64,000 bases of DNA, taken from assembly GCA_036635835.1 (NCBI GenBank), contig JAVWPP010000002.1:62001-126000 (forward strand). The letters are read 5' to 3'. Shown one piece after another: positions 49,387-58,993 of this stretch. A model generated the notes under the pieces. It was not told the DNA's origin. It saw only the letters and a list, made by a program, of their open reading frames with translations, and did not search any database. Each line of letters opens with the position of its first letter. Positions within the stretch are counted from its first letter, which is position 1. The position numbers were made by a program, and so were the translations under genes. Source of the DNA: JAVWPP01 sp036635835 (lineage in GTDB: Bacteria; Bacillota; Clostridia; TANB77; CAG-465).

Positions 49387-51585
49387 ATGAATAAAAAAAA
49401 GATACTTTGCATTATATTATTTTGCATATATATTTCCCTTTATATGTTTCAGAAGTATTTTAAATATGACAAATACGTTACAGACGATCATAATAAAAAA
49501 TATACTGTTTCTGTTATAGAGAAGAAAAAAGACGAAGAATATGTTAGCTATTTAGTAGAATTAAAAAATACCAACGGGAAATTTAAAGATAAATTTTTGC
49601 TTAACATATTTCCGGAAAAAGAAAAAGAAAAAAATGAAAAAAATGAAAAAAATGAAAATATAAAAGATAAAACAAATAAAGAAAAAGATAAACTTAAAGC
49701 GTTTAACAAATTCAAATACGGAGATGTTTTAGAGCTAAATGGAGCAATTCAGATACCTATATTTTATGGCAACATAGGTGAGTTTAACTATAAACAGTAC
49801 TTAAATTCTAAAGGAATATGTGGCACTATTACAGGATATAAGATAAAAAAAGTAGGTGAAGTTAGAGGTATATTACTTCTTAAAATAAGCTTAAATATTA
49901 AGGCATATTTAAATAAAATAATAGATAAAAGTTTACCTAAAAAAGAAGGAAATCTTTTAAAAAGTATGCTATATGGAGATACAGTTTTTTTAGATAAAAA
50001 CATAGAAGAAGACTTTAAAAAGACCGGTATTACGCACCTTCTTGCAGTATCTGGATCTAACGTAGCTAGCGTTGTTGCAATATCATATATTGTAATGAAT
50101 AAACTAAAAATCTCTAGAAAAGCAGCTAGTATTTACATGATATATATTGTAGTAATCTTTACATTAATATCTTCTGCTGAGCTGTCTATAGTAAGGGCTA
50201 GCATAATGACATGCATATTAATAGCTTCTGAAATATTCGCTAAAAAGTATATGGTTTGGGCAAGCGTTTATACCTCTTTTTATATTATTCTAATTATGAA
50301 TCCATATAGTATATACAACGTAGGAATGCAGCTATCTTTTATGGCTACAATGGGCATCATAATGTTTTACGAGGGGGTAAATGACTACTTAACAAGTAAA
50401 GTAAATAAATATTTCAAACCCATAATGACTATGCTAGCTATAACAATATCTGCCCAGATTCTAATATTTCCACTTCAGTGTATATATTTTCATTCTATTA
50501 ACCCAGTTATGTTTATTTCAAATATACTAGCAGTAGCACTTGCAGACATTATTTGCAACATAGGCTTTGCCTTCTTATTCGTCTCATATATCCCTATAAT
50601 CTCAACCCTAGTACTAAACGCCACATTTTTTTTCTTAAAGTTCCTTATAGCTATAGCTAAATACCTAGCATATTTAGATTTTCTAGAAATAAAGCTCCCT
50701 TCCTTTAATATACCCATAATCCTTGCATACTACACTTTAGTTGTATGTATATATTTAAAAAGCAAAGGTAAAAAAGTAGTATATAATACGGTAAACATAT
50801 TAGAAGTATCTAAAAACTTACTCATACTTTTTCTAATAATATATCTCATATTCCATCTTTTTTTCAACAACTATATAATGTACTTTAACGTAGGACAAGG
50901 AGATATGGCCCTAATTAAATACAAAGGAGTAAACATACTTATAGACGCAGGAAGCACTAAAAAAGGCCTAGCAGCAAGCATTCTAGGCGGTTACCTAAAG
51001 CACGAATGCATATCTAAAATACACCTAATGCTAATTTCCCATGCACATGCAGACCACATAAACGGCGTAGAAGAACTCTCTAAAACCGTGCCAATAAAAA
51101 AAATAATGTATAGCACAGACGACGTTTTACAGCTTCTAAAAAATGTAGAAACAGAGAAAATAAAAGTACTTAGAGGAGACAGAATAAACATAAACAAAAC
51201 AATGTACCTAGACATCATATCCCCAGGTGCAAAAAAAATAGAAGATAAAGACGAAAGTAACGCAAACTCTCTAGTAGCTATGGTAGATATAAAAGGCAGA
51301 AAATATGCATTCATGGGAGACGCAACAGAAAGCACGGAAAAAGAAATACCACAAGACTTGCTAAGCACCGTAGAAATCCTAAAAGTAGGTCACCACGGCT
51401 CTAGAACATCAAGCAGCGAACCATTCATAAAAACTATTTCACCTAAACTTGCAATAATATCTTCAAGAGAAAAAGACTTTGGACACCCGCATAAAATTAC
51501 GCTAGACAAGCTAAAAAAACTAGAAATAAAATATCACATAACAGAAAAAAATAAATTCTACAGAAGATATATTTTTTTTAAGTAA
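49387..51585 (+). CDS. comEC: ComEC/Rec2 DNA uptake channel
   Basis: The 732-residue protein has an N-terminal membrane helix, an OB-like region, the competence domain (LLKSMLYGDTVFLDKNIEEDFKKTGITHLLAVSGSNVA, then several membrane helices) and a C-terminal metallo-beta-lactamase domain with SHAHADHINGVEEL and GHHGSRTSSSEPF. It carries single-stranded DNA across the membrane. The OB region holds a charged, internally repeated insert (EKEKEKNEKNEKNENIKDK) encoded by an AAATGAAAA tandem. The ATG at 49387 has GAAAGGTAG upstream; the ATG at 49348 has no site. Codon third positions change from T-rich to A/C-rich after about 50570. Confidence 0.95.
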   Translation: MNKKKILCIILFCIYISLYMFQKYFKYDKYVTDDHNKKYTVSVIEKKKDEEYVSYLVELKNTNGKFKDKFLLNIFPEKEKEKNEKNEKNENIKDKTNKEKDKLKAFNKFKYGDVLELNGAIQIPIFYGNIGEFNYKQYLNSKGICGTITGYKIKKVGEVRGILLLKISLNIKAYLNKIIDKSLPKKEGNLLKSMLYGDTVFLDKNIEEDFKKTGITHLLAVSGSNVASVVAISYIVMNKLKISRKAASIYMIYIVVIFTLISSAELSIVRASIMTCILIASEIFAKKYMVWASVYTSFYIILIMNPYSIYNVGMQLSFMATMGIIMFYEGVNDYLTSKVNKYFKPIMTMLAITISAQILIFPLQCIYFHSINPVMFISNILAVALADIICNIGFAFLFVSYIPIISTLVLNATFFFLKFLIAIAKYLAYLDFLEIKLPSFNIPIILAYYTLVVCIYLKSKGKKVVYNTVNILEVSKNLLILFLIIYLIFHLFFNNYIMYFNVGQGDMALIKYKGVNILIDAGSTKKGLAASILGGYLKHECISKIHLMLISHAHADHINGVEELSKTVPIKKIMYSTDDVLQLLKNVETEKIKVLRGDRININKTMYLDIISPGAKKIEDKDESNANSLVAMVDIKGRKYAFMGDATESTEKEIPQDLLSTVEILKVGHHGSRTSSSEPFIKTISPKLAIISSREKDFGHPHKITLDKLKKLEIKYHITEKNKFYRRYIFFK

Positions 51586-51622
51586 TATGTAGTAGAATAT
51601 ATATATAAGTAGGTGGAGTTAA

Positions 51623-52909
51623 ATGAATGAATACATTTTAAAAGGCTGTACATTAATAAGTATGGACAAATGTAGAAAAAAAGTACAAGAGAATATAGAT
51701 ATATGGATTAAAGAAGATAAAATATACAAAATAGATTTTAATTTATCTAAAAAAGGTATCAAAACATATAATTTAAAAGGAAAAGTAGTTATGCCAGGCC
51801 TTGTAAATGCCCACAACCACATGCCTATGAGCATTTTCAGAGAAACCGTAGATGGATATACGCTTCAAAGCTGGCTAAGCCAAAAAATGTGGCCACTAGA
51901 AGCTAAATTAACAGAAGAAGACATATATACTGGCACTTTGCTATCTTGTTTAGAATGCATAAAAACAGGAACAACTACAGTAAACAACATGTATTTTGCA
52001 GCAAAAAGTGAAACACCTGCCATAGAAAAATGTAAAATACGAGCAGTGCAAACTCAAAACCTATTAGATGCAAACGGAAAAGGAAAAGAAAACATAGAGC
52101 TATTTAAGCAAATGTTAAAAAATAAAACAGATTCTCCACGCATAACATACAGTTTAGGTGTTCATGGTTTTTACACAAATTCGCCTAAATATTTAAATGA
52201 AGTAAATAAATTAAATCCTAAAAAAGAGCTACCTGTACACATTCATTTTTGCGAAAACGATCAAGAAGTAGAAGATATATGTAAAATGCATAAAGTAGAA
52301 AGCCCTGTAGACTTACTAGAAAAATACTATGCAGAAGATAAGCTAATACTTGCTCACTGCGTAAAACTAGACTCTAGCGAAATATTAAGGCTATCTAAAC
52401 TTACAAAAGCAAGTGTAGTATTTAACCCAGTTAGCAACCTAAGACTTGGCTGCGGAGTAGCTAAAATACGAGAAATGCAGACCTGCGGAATAAACATATG
52501 CTTAGGCACAGATGGTCAAGCAAGCGGAAGCAGTTTAGACATGTTTGAAAGCATGAAAATAGCAGCATTAATCATAAAAGGATACTATAAAGATCCACTT
52601 TTAATGCCCGCATACGAAGTCATAAAAATGGCAACAATAAATGGCGCAAAAGCCTTAAATCTAGACGAAAAAATAGGAAGTATAGAAGTAGGAAAACAGG
52701 CAGATATAATAGCAATAGACCTAAATAATATAACCACTTCCCCTATAAATGACATACTTTCAGAGCTTGTATATAACGTAAAAGGAGAAAACGTACAAAT
52801 GACAATTGTAGATGGAGAAATCCTATACATTAAAAAAGAGTACTTAATACTAGATGATGAAAAAGAAATAATATTAAAAGCAAAAGAAATAATGGAGAGA
52901 ATAAAATAG
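51623..52909 (+). CDS. Amidohydrolase, MTA/SAH deaminase-like
   Basis: The 428-residue protein has the metal-binding set of the deaminase branch of amidohydrolases: VVMPGLVNAHNHMPMSIFRETVDGYTLQSWL (HxH), VHIHFCEND, ILAHCVKLDSSE and CLGTDGQASGSSLDMFE. These agree with methylthioadenosine/S-adenosylhomocysteine deaminase (MtaD) and related chlorohydrolase-like enzymes; MtaD is the most likely but another purine or pterin substrate cannot be excluded. AGGTGGAG lies before the ATG. It is followed by a short tandem repeat and a bidirectional terminator. Confidence 0.88.
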   Translation: MNEYILKGCTLISMDKCRKKVQENIDIWIKEDKIYKIDFNLSKKGIKTYNLKGKVVMPGLVNAHNHMPMSIFRETVDGYTLQSWLSQKMWPLEAKLTEEDIYTGTLLSCLECIKTGTTTVNNMYFAAKSETPAIEKCKIRAVQTQNLLDANGKGKENIELFKQMLKNKTDSPRITYSLGVHGFYTNSPKYLNEVNKLNPKKELPVHIHFCENDQEVEDICKMHKVESPVDLLEKYYAEDKLILAHCVKLDSSEILRLSKLTKASVVFNPVSNLRLGCGVAKIREMQTCGINICLGTDGQASGSSLDMFESMKIAALIIKGYYKDPLLMPAYEVIKMATINGAKALNLDEKIGSIEVGKQADIIAIDLNNITTSPINDILSELVYNVKGENVQMTIVDGEILYIKKEYLILDDEKEIILKAKEIMERIK

Positions 52910-52957
52910 AAGAATAAAAAAGAAGAATAAAAAAGAAGAATAAAAAAGAAGAATAAC
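52909..52957 (+). repeat. 13-base tandem repeat, four units
   Basis: Units of GAAGAATAAAAAA repeat four times with almost no change after the stop codon. The last unit forms the left arm of the terminator stem. Confidence 0.85.
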
Positions 52958-52975
52958 AAAAGTTATTCTTCTTTT
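52944..52975. terminator. Bidirectional terminator between convergent genes
   Basis: AAAAGAAGAATAAC, loop AAAA, GTTATTCTTCTTTT; each strand ends its stem with a T-run. It overlaps the last codons of dinB. Confidence 0.9.
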
Positions 52976-54168
52976 CCACTGCAGTGGTCAGATGCAAATA
53001 AGCTAGAAGCTCTACATATTTTAAAATCCTTACTAAAACTATTCATTAACTTATCTATAGCATGATCTAAATTATCTTGTTTAACATTTTGCAAATTAAA
53101 CAAATCCGTTTGCAAATTCTCATCGTATACTAAATTACTTAGAGAAATTCCAAGCAGCCTTACTGGTCTTCCGTCCCAAGAATCTTTAAATAGCTTAATT
53201 GCTACGTCATAAATTTCTTTAGTAGTAGAAACTTCTTTAGATAAAGTAGTAGCTCTAGAATATGTCTGAAAAGTATTAAGCTTAACATCTACAGCAACTG
53301 TCTTAACCTTAGCATCATGCTTCCTAAGCCTTCTAGAAACAGTTTCAGAAACATTTAAAAGCACCGCGTTAATAGACACTAAATCATCTAAATCCATTTT
53401 AGTAGTAACAGAATTAGAGTAGCATTTGTTTTTTTCTCTTTCCTTAATTTCCGCTACATATGTACCATTTGCATAGCTACGCAAAATACTTCCTCTAGAT
53501 TTAAAATGGTAAGTTAGCAAATCTAAATTAGCATTTGCAAGCTTTCCAATTGTATTTATACCAATTGTTCTAAGCTTAGCAGAAGTTTGCCTTCCGCACA
53601 TGAAAAGCTCCTCAATTGGAAGAGGCCACATTTTAGTTTCTAGTTCATCTAAAAATAGGGTATGAATTTTATTTGGCTTTTCAAAATCACTTGCCATTTT
53701 AGCAAGTATCTTATTTGTACTTATTCCTATGTTAACAGTAACTCCAATTTTTTCGAAAATTTCTTTTTGTATACTACGCGCAACGTCCATATATGAACCT
53801 AAAATAGGCACATACTCCATAAAATATTCATCTACGGAAAACTGCTCTAAATTAGGCGAGTAATTTTCTAAGATTTTACCCATAGCCATACTACTCCTAA
53901 CGTAAACCTCAAAATCTGGTGGATATATTTTAAGCGATGGACACTTCTTAAGTGCCATATTTAAAGGCTCACCCGTAACAACACCTAGCTTTTTAGCAGA
54001 AGTAGACTTAGCAAGTATAATACCAGTCCTTTTTTTTGGATCCCCACCTATTGCAGATGGAATATTTCGTATATCTTCTTTTTCTCCATTTTTTAAATGC
54101 TCAACAGCTGTCCAAGAAAGAAAAGCAGAATTTACATCAACATGGAAAAATATCTTATCTTTATTCAT
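52963..54168 (-). CDS. dinB: DNA polymerase IV (Y family)
   Basis: The 401-residue polymerase has IFFHVDVNSAFLSWTAVE (first catalytic aspartate), NLEQFSVDEYFMEY (second catalytic pair), VNIGISTNKILAKMASDFEKPN and a C-terminal little-finger domain. It copies damaged DNA. The ATG at 54168 is preferred over GTG codons upstream; GGTGA precedes it on the minus strand. No GAAC-N4-GTTC site lies in the 150 bases upstream, so LexA control is not evident. Confidence 0.93.
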   Translation of the reverse strand: MNKDKIFFHVDVNSAFLSWTAVEHLKNGEKEDIRNIPSAIGGDPKKRTGIILAKSTSAKKLGVVTGEPLNMALKKCPSLKIYPPDFEVYVRSSMAMGKILENYSPNLEQFSVDEYFMEYVPILGSYMDVARSIQKEIFEKIGVTVNIGISTNKILAKMASDFEKPNKIHTLFLDELETKMWPLPIEELFMCGRQTSAKLRTIGINTIGKLANANLDLLTYHFKSRGSILRSYANGTYVAEIKEREKNKCYSNSVTTKMDLDDLVSINAVLLNVSETVSRRLRKHDAKVKTVAVDVKLNTFQTYSRATTLSKEVSTTKEIYDVAIKLFKDSWDGRPVRLLGISLSNLVYDENLQTDLFNLQNVKQDNLDHAIDKLMNSFSKDFKICRASSLFASDHCSGKEE

Positions 54169-54245
54169 TAATTTCACCACATATAGTATACGCTAAAAAC
54201 GCCGAAAAATCAATAAAAATGGCGAAATTTTGGGTACGAATTTTC

Positions 54246-54274
54246 TTGTAATATGCATGCTAGGAGAGTAAAAT
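54246..54274 (+). promoter_or_regulatory. Sigma-A promoter of dprA
   Basis: TTGTAA (54246-54251), 17-base spacer, TAAAAT (54269-54274), 20 bases before the ATG. Confidence 0.6.
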
Positions 54275-54293
54275 AGATACGAGGTGAAGCAAG

Positions 54294-55127
54294 ATGGAAA
54301 AAGAATATTATTATGTATGGCTAAGCTTAATTCCAAAGCTTGGATATGTAAAAATAAAAGAAATAATGGAAAAAAACAATGTGGAAAGTGTGGACAAACT
54401 CTATGATTTAGATGTAAAACACCCAAACATGTACGAAAAACTTGTAATGGATATAACATACAAGATAGAAGCAGAAAAAATGTACAAAGAAATAACAAAA
54501 AATAAAATAGAAATAATACATATAGAAAGCGAAAATTATCCAAGTGAACTAAAAGATATATATTCTCCTCCAGTTGCCCTATATGCTAAAGGAAATGTAG
54601 ACCTTTTGAAAGGAAAAAAAGTAGGAATGGTAGGCTCTAGACTAGCATCTAATTATGGCAAAAAAGTAGCATATAACATTAGCAAAAAATTCGTAGGAAA
54701 AGATATGGTAGTTGTAAGTGGACTTGCAAAAGGCATAGACGAATACTCACATATAGGCGCATGCGAGGGACTGCAGGCAAAGACAATTGCAGTAATAGGA
54801 ACAGGTCTAGACGACTGCTACCCAGCAGGGAACAAGTATTTAGAAAGAAGAATATTAAGCAAAAATGGACTTATACTTTCAGAATTTGTACTTGGCATAG
54901 GCCCCAAAAGGCATCACTTTCCAATGCGTAACAGAATTATAGCTGGACTTTCAGACTTTTTAGTTGTAGTAGAAGCAAAAGAAAAAAGCGGAGCTTTAAT
55001 TACTGTAGATATGATGCTCGAAAGTGGAAAAGAAGTATATGCAGTTCCAGGACCAATTGGAGATGATAGATTTGCAGGCTCAAATAGGCTAATTAAAGAC
55101 GGATCAAACGTAATACTAGATATATAA
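54294..55127 (+). CDS. dprA: DNA processing protein DprA without winged-helix tail
   Basis: The 277-residue protein has the Rossmann-like DprA core: KVGMVGSRLASNYGKKVAYNIS, VVSGLAKGIDEYSHIGA, TIAVIGTGLDDCYPAGN and PMRNRIIAGLSDFLVVVEAKEKSGALIT. It loads RecA on incoming single strands in transformation. The N-terminal SAM-like region is present, but the C-terminal winged helix found in many orthologues is absent, since the ORF ends after DGSNVILDI. GAGGTG precedes the ATG. Confidence 0.95.
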   Translation: MEKEYYYVWLSLIPKLGYVKIKEIMEKNNVESVDKLYDLDVKHPNMYEKLVMDITYKIEAEKMYKEITKNKIEIIHIESENYPSELKDIYSPPVALYAKGNVDLLKGKKVGMVGSRLASNYGKKVAYNISKKFVGKDMVVVSGLAKGIDEYSHIGACEGLQAKTIAVIGTGLDDCYPAGNKYLERRILSKNGLILSEFVLGIGPKRHHFPMRNRIIAGLSDFLVVVEAKEKSGALITVDMMLESGKEVYAVPGPIGDDRFAGSNRLIKDGSNVILDI

Positions 55128-55172
55128 TAAAACAATAAAGTACATAAAAAAGAGCTAAAAATTCAAAAATGC

Positions 55173-55201
55173 TTGTTTTTACTCATTAAATATAGTAAAA
55201 T
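55173..55201 (+). promoter_or_regulatory. Possible promoter of the PBP gene
   Basis: TTGTTT (55173-55178), 17-base spacer, TAAAAT (55196-55201), 24 bases before the GTG start. Moderate match. Confidence 0.45.
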
Positions 55202-55224
55202 ATAATACGATGAGGTGAAGTTAC

Positions 55225-57606
55225 GTGGATAAAAAAAATAATAAAAATAGCTATGATAAAATAGTTAAGAAGAAAAAAACAAAAAGTAACGAAGACTACG
55301 ATAAAGTAAGTAAAAGCAAAAACAAAAATAAAAAAGGCAAAGGCAAAAAAAATGTAGCCTTTAACATATTTAAAATTTTCTTAATTGCATGTATTGCAAT
55401 ATGTATAATAGGAGTTGGAATAGTTGCAGGTGTTTTAACTGGAATAATAGATGAAACAGAAGCACTAGACATGGACGATTTTGAAACAACTAAACTATCT
55501 ACTTTCTTTTATGATATTAACGGAAATCAAATGGCAACAATCTATGATGAAAACAGAGTTGTTGTTAAATACTCAGATTTACCTAAACATATGGTAGATG
55601 CGCTAGTATCTTTAGAAGATGAAAGATTTTTTACGCATAATGGTATAGATATAAAAAGAACAGGTGCAGCAGTATTTTCATACGTGCTTAACGGAGGAAA
55701 TTCTTCTGTAGGTGGTGGTAGTACAATCACTCAGCAGCTTGTTAAAAACATATCTGGAGATAACGAAAAAGATTGGACTAGAAAAATTAGAGAATGGTAT
55801 AGAGCTATAATGCTTGAAAGCAAATTATCTAAAGAGCAAATTCTAGAAACATATTTAAATACAATATACATGGGAGACGGTGCATACGGTATAGAAGTTG
55901 CAGCACAAAACTATTTTGCTAAACCAGTAAAAGATGTTAACATTGCAGAAGCAGCTTGCCTAGCAGCAATTATACAAACACCAGAAGGATATAACCCATA
56001 TAAAGGAGAAAAAGCTAGAGGTAAGCTATTAGATAGACAAAAAATAGCACTTTCTCAAATGAAAAAACTAGGTAAAATAGACGAAGAACAATATAATCAA
56101 GCTTTAGCATACAAATTAGAATTTAAAAAATCTAGTAGCATGCAAACTAAAGTAAATTCATACTTCTTAGATGAAGTTATAGAATCTGCTGCAAGAGAAA
56201 TACAAGCTAAACAAAATTGCTCATACGCAATGGCAAAGAAAAAGATTTATGGTAGTGGATATAAAATATATACTACAATGGACCCAGCCGTTCAGCAAGT
56301 AATAGATGATGTATATGCAGATAAGAGTATATTCTATGTAAGTAGAAAATATGGCGTAATGATGCAATCATCGTTAGTTATATATGATTACCACACAGGA
56401 AATGTTGTTGGTATGGCAGGAGGAGCAACAGGAACTAAAACTGGAGACTTCCAGCTAAATAGAGCAACTCAGCTTCCAAGGCAGCCGGGATCATCAATAA
56501 AACCTTTAGCAGCATATGGACCAGCTTTTGAAAAAGGAACATTAACTCCATCTAGAACAATAGTAGATGAAAAAATAAACATCAATGGATGGTCTCCAAA
56601 GAACTGGTACGGATACTTCTATGGTAAAGTTACTGTTAGAAAAGCAGTAGAACAATCAATGAATATACCAGCTGTTAAAGCAGTACAAAGCGTTGGAATA
56701 GACTATAGCTATAAATTCCTTAAAAACTTTGGATTTAAATCAATAGTGCCAGAGGATAAATATTATCCATCACTTGCACTAGGAGGTTTAACTCATGGTG
56801 TAACTACTTATGAAATGGCTGCAGCATATGGAGCTATTGCAAACGGTGGAATATATATGAAGCCAAAAGTATTTACAAAAATAGTGGATAGAAACGGAAA
56901 AGAAGTATTAAATGTTAATAGCGATTGTAAGCAAGTTATGAAAGAAGAAACTGCTTACCAATTAACAGATGTACTACAATCAGTTGTTAAAAACGGCTCA
57001 GGTATGGGCGCAAGACTTGGAAAAATGCCTACATGCGGAAAAACAGGAACTACAGATAATGATCAAGATAGATGGTTCTGTGGATATACACCATACTACT
57101 CTGCAGCATGTTGGATAGGTTTTGATGACCAAGGTAGACCAATAGATAGATCATCATATCCAAATATAATATTATGGAAAAATGTAATGTCTAGAATACA
57201 TAAAGGATTACCTATTAAAGAATTTGCATCACCAACAGGGCTATTTAAGACTAACATTTGTAAAGAGTCTGGAATGCTTCCAACAGAGGCATGTACAGCA
57301 GCAGGATCAGTAGTTTCAGATATGTTTGCTTCTAGTACAGCTCCTACAGAAACATGTACAAAACATAGATTTGTAGAAGTATGTAGTGAAACAAATAAAC
57401 TACCATCTAAATATTGTACATCTCTTAAGAAAATAGTTGTTACAGATGAAACGGACATAAAGGAAAGCTGCACGCTTCATATGACACCGCCAGCTCCTGT
57501 AATACCAGTAGATCCAGTAGAACCGGCAAAACCAGAAAAACCAGATAAACCAGAAAAACCGGTAAAACCAGATGAAGAGGATGAAACAAAACCAGAACAA
57601 CCGTAA
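55225..57606 (+). CDS. Class A penicillin-binding protein (transglycosylase/transpeptidase, PBP1A type)
   Basis: The 793-residue protein has a basic lysine-rich cytoplasmic head, one membrane helix (about 47-72), a GT51 transglycosylase domain (LEDERFFTHNGIDIKR, GGGSTITQQLVKN, KILETYLN-like KEQILETYLNTIYMGDGAYG) and a transpeptidase domain. The latter has the serine motif GSSIKPLAAYG, SMN and KTGTTDN. A C-terminal cysteine-containing region and a Pro/Glu/Lys tail (VDPVEPAKPEKPDKPEKP) end it. It polymerises and cross-links peptidoglycan. GAGGTGAAG lies before a GTG start. Confidence 0.95.
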   Translation: MDKKNNKNSYDKIVKKKKTKSNEDYDKVSKSKNKNKKGKGKKNVAFNIFKIFLIACIAICIIGVGIVAGVLTGIIDETEALDMDDFETTKLSTFFYDINGNQMATIYDENRVVVKYSDLPKHMVDALVSLEDERFFTHNGIDIKRTGAAVFSYVLNGGNSSVGGGSTITQQLVKNISGDNEKDWTRKIREWYRAIMLESKLSKEQILETYLNTIYMGDGAYGIEVAAQNYFAKPVKDVNIAEAACLAAIIQTPEGYNPYKGEKARGKLLDRQKIALSQMKKLGKIDEEQYNQALAYKLEFKKSSSMQTKVNSYFLDEVIESAAREIQAKQNCSYAMAKKKIYGSGYKIYTTMDPAVQQVIDDVYADKSIFYVSRKYGVMMQSSLVIYDYHTGNVVGMAGGATGTKTGDFQLNRATQLPRQPGSSIKPLAAYGPAFEKGTLTPSRTIVDEKININGWSPKNWYGYFYGKVTVRKAVEQSMNIPAVKAVQSVGIDYSYKFLKNFGFKSIVPEDKYYPSLALGGLTHGVTTYEMAAAYGAIANGGIYMKPKVFTKIVDRNGKEVLNVNSDCKQVMKEETAYQLTDVLQSVVKNGSGMGARLGKMPTCGKTGTTDNDQDRWFCGYTPYYSAACWIGFDDQGRPIDRSSYPNIILWKNVMSRIHKGLPIKEFASPTGLFKTNICKESGMLPTEACTAAGSVVSDMFASSTAPTETCTKHRFVEVCSETNKLPSKYCTSLKKIVVTDETDIKESCTLHMTPPAPVIPVDPVEPAKPEKPDKPEKPVKPDEEDETKPEQP

Positions 57607-57665
57607 TAAATATAACGAATAAAATCTCTTACTTGTACATAGTATGTATGGGTAGGAGGTTTTTT

Positions 57666-58265
57666 ATGAATAAAGATAAAATATCAAAGATAAAAAATAT
57701 AGTAATAGGCAACGTTAAGAAGTACAAATATATGTACCTAAGTGTAATGTGTTTATCTGTGCTTTCTGTGCTTATCTATATGTCTAGCAACAATCAAGAA
57801 ATGTTTGCAACTAATGTACAAAATCCAAAAGAAATTGGTGTATATGCAGAAGATAACTCAAACAAAATAGAAGTTACATTTTCTTGTATAGATTTATCTA
57901 CTAATAAAGTTGTAGATGTAAAAGAAAAAGTAGACTTAAAGAAATACTTAGAAAATCCAGAATTTACTTTAGTAAATGAGTATTTAAATTATATAGGAAT
58001 AGATAAAATTGTTTCGCCACTTTGCAACAAGATAGTGCTAGGAGATGTTAGAATAGAAGAAAGAACGCTAAAGATAGACATTTCTAATGTAGGAGAATAT
58101 AAATACATGGAAGCAACAAGAAAGAAAATAGAGGCTTTTTCAAACGATAGTAAGAAACTTGCATGTATGCAAACTTTAAAACAGCTTAAAAATGTAGATC
58201 AAATTAAATTTACATTAGACGGAAAAGAAATAAAAGATTTATCATATATAAAAGGTGTTAGCTAA
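57666..58265 (+). CDS. Membrane-anchored protein with GerMN-like C-terminal domain (tentative)
   Basis: The 199-residue protein has a basic N-terminus, one membrane helix (about 19-36) and an extracytoplasmic domain. The pattern near its end (ACMQTLKQLKNVDQIKFTLDGKEI) and an earlier strand-rich part resemble the GerMN fold seen in spore-germination and wall proteins; this assignment is weak. AGGAGG precedes the ATG at 57666. It converges with spoIIR and their stop codons overlap by 4 bases inside a shared hairpin. Confidence 0.6.
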   Translation: MNKDKISKIKNIVIGNVKKYKYMYLSVMCLSVLSVLIYMSSNNQEMFATNVQNPKEIGVYAEDNSNKIEVTFSCIDLSTNKVVDVKEKVDLKKYLENPEFTLVNEYLNYIGIDKIVSPLCNKIVLGDVRIEERTLKIDISNVGEYKYMEATRKKIEAFSNDSKKLACMQTLKQLKNVDQIKFTLDGKEIKDLSYIKGVS

Positions 58266-58278
58266 TGTGCTAGCACCT
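58253..58278. terminator. Bidirectional hairpin shared by two overlapping stop codons
   Basis: AGGTGTTAGC and GCTAGCACCT form a 10-bp stem (one G-T pair) with a 6-base loop; the plus-strand stop TAA and the minus-strand stop both lie inside it. AT-rich tracts follow on both sides. Confidence 0.8.
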
Positions 58279-58846
58279 TATTTAATGTATTAATAATAAA
58301 ACTTTCATACTTTATAGAGCTATCATGGCTAGCTGTAAGCACGTTAAAGTCTAAAACTCCGGAATTTATTATATCTTCTCCGCTATTTTCATAAGGAGAA
58401 ATAATGCTCCAAAAGTTAGCTCCTTTGCCCTCTCCTAAATATATATTTATGCTATCAAAAGAACCAGCTGGTGAGTAATTAAACTTGTTTTCTTTCTCAC
58501 CGTAGTGTATTTTACCAAGTTTTACAGAGGCAAGATACGGCATACTATTTGCTTTAAGAATCCCATTTGTTTCATCTAATATACTTACTAAATCTTCTGA
58601 AAGTCTACTATATATCTCACTTTTATCTGAGCAGCTAGATACTACGTTTTTAACCATATCTTCTAAACTTGCCTGCACTTTAAGCTTCACAATCTGATCA
58701 TTTTTAGAATCACTATTTGCCGTAATATGTATCCTAAAAGAGTCTTCACTTAAGTTAATTTCCCTATAAACAGCTTTAAAAATTATAGCATTTAATAGAA
58801 TAAACGCACAAACACCAAAGCATGTAATTAAATATTTTTCCTTCAT
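58262..58846 (-). CDS. spoIIR: Stage II sporulation protein R (signal for sigma-E activation)
   Basis: The 194-residue protein has an N-terminal membrane/signal segment and the SpoIIR pattern DSFRIHITANSDSKNDQIVKLKVQASL, followed by a domain of usual length. SpoIIR is made in the forespore and triggers SpoIIGA to process pro-sigma-E. The ATG at 58846 with AGGTGAT upstream is chosen over upstream starts. A forespore (sigma-F) promoter is expected but I could not identify one with confidence. Confidence 0.92.
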   Translation of the reverse strand: MKEKYLITCFGVCAFILLNAIIFKAVYREINLSEDSFRIHITANSDSKNDQIVKLKVQASLEDMVKNVVSSCSDKSEIYSRLSEDLVSILDETNGILKANSMPYLASVKLGKIHYGEKENKFNYSPAGSFDSINIYLGEGKGANFWSIISPYENSGEDIINSGVLDFNVLTASHDSSIKYESFIINTLNKVLAH

Positions 58847-58945
58847 AATATCACCTAATAATAGTATGAGAGAAAAAAAAGAAATTATCAAAAAAACGTA
58901 CGACAAAAGTGCCTATAAACCGCTAAAACTAGACATTTTACACCG

Positions 58946-58974
58946 TTGACTAACATATGCAATAGAGGTAAAAT
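58946..58974 (+). promoter_or_regulatory. Sigma-A promoter of the 59 kb hypothetical gene
   Basis: TTGACT (58946-58951), 17-base spacer, TAAAAT (58969-58974), 20 bases before the ATG. Confidence 0.7.
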
Positions 58975-58993
58975 CATATTAGGAGGTGCACTA

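Noticed and set aside
52963..54290. LexA box upstream of dinB
   Set aside because: No GAAC-N4-GTTC match is present between dinB and dprA.
58847..58945. Sigma-F promoter of spoIIR
   Set aside because: A GTGTA and a GGTTTATA occur upstream on the minus strand, but spacing and the -10 match are too poor to claim.
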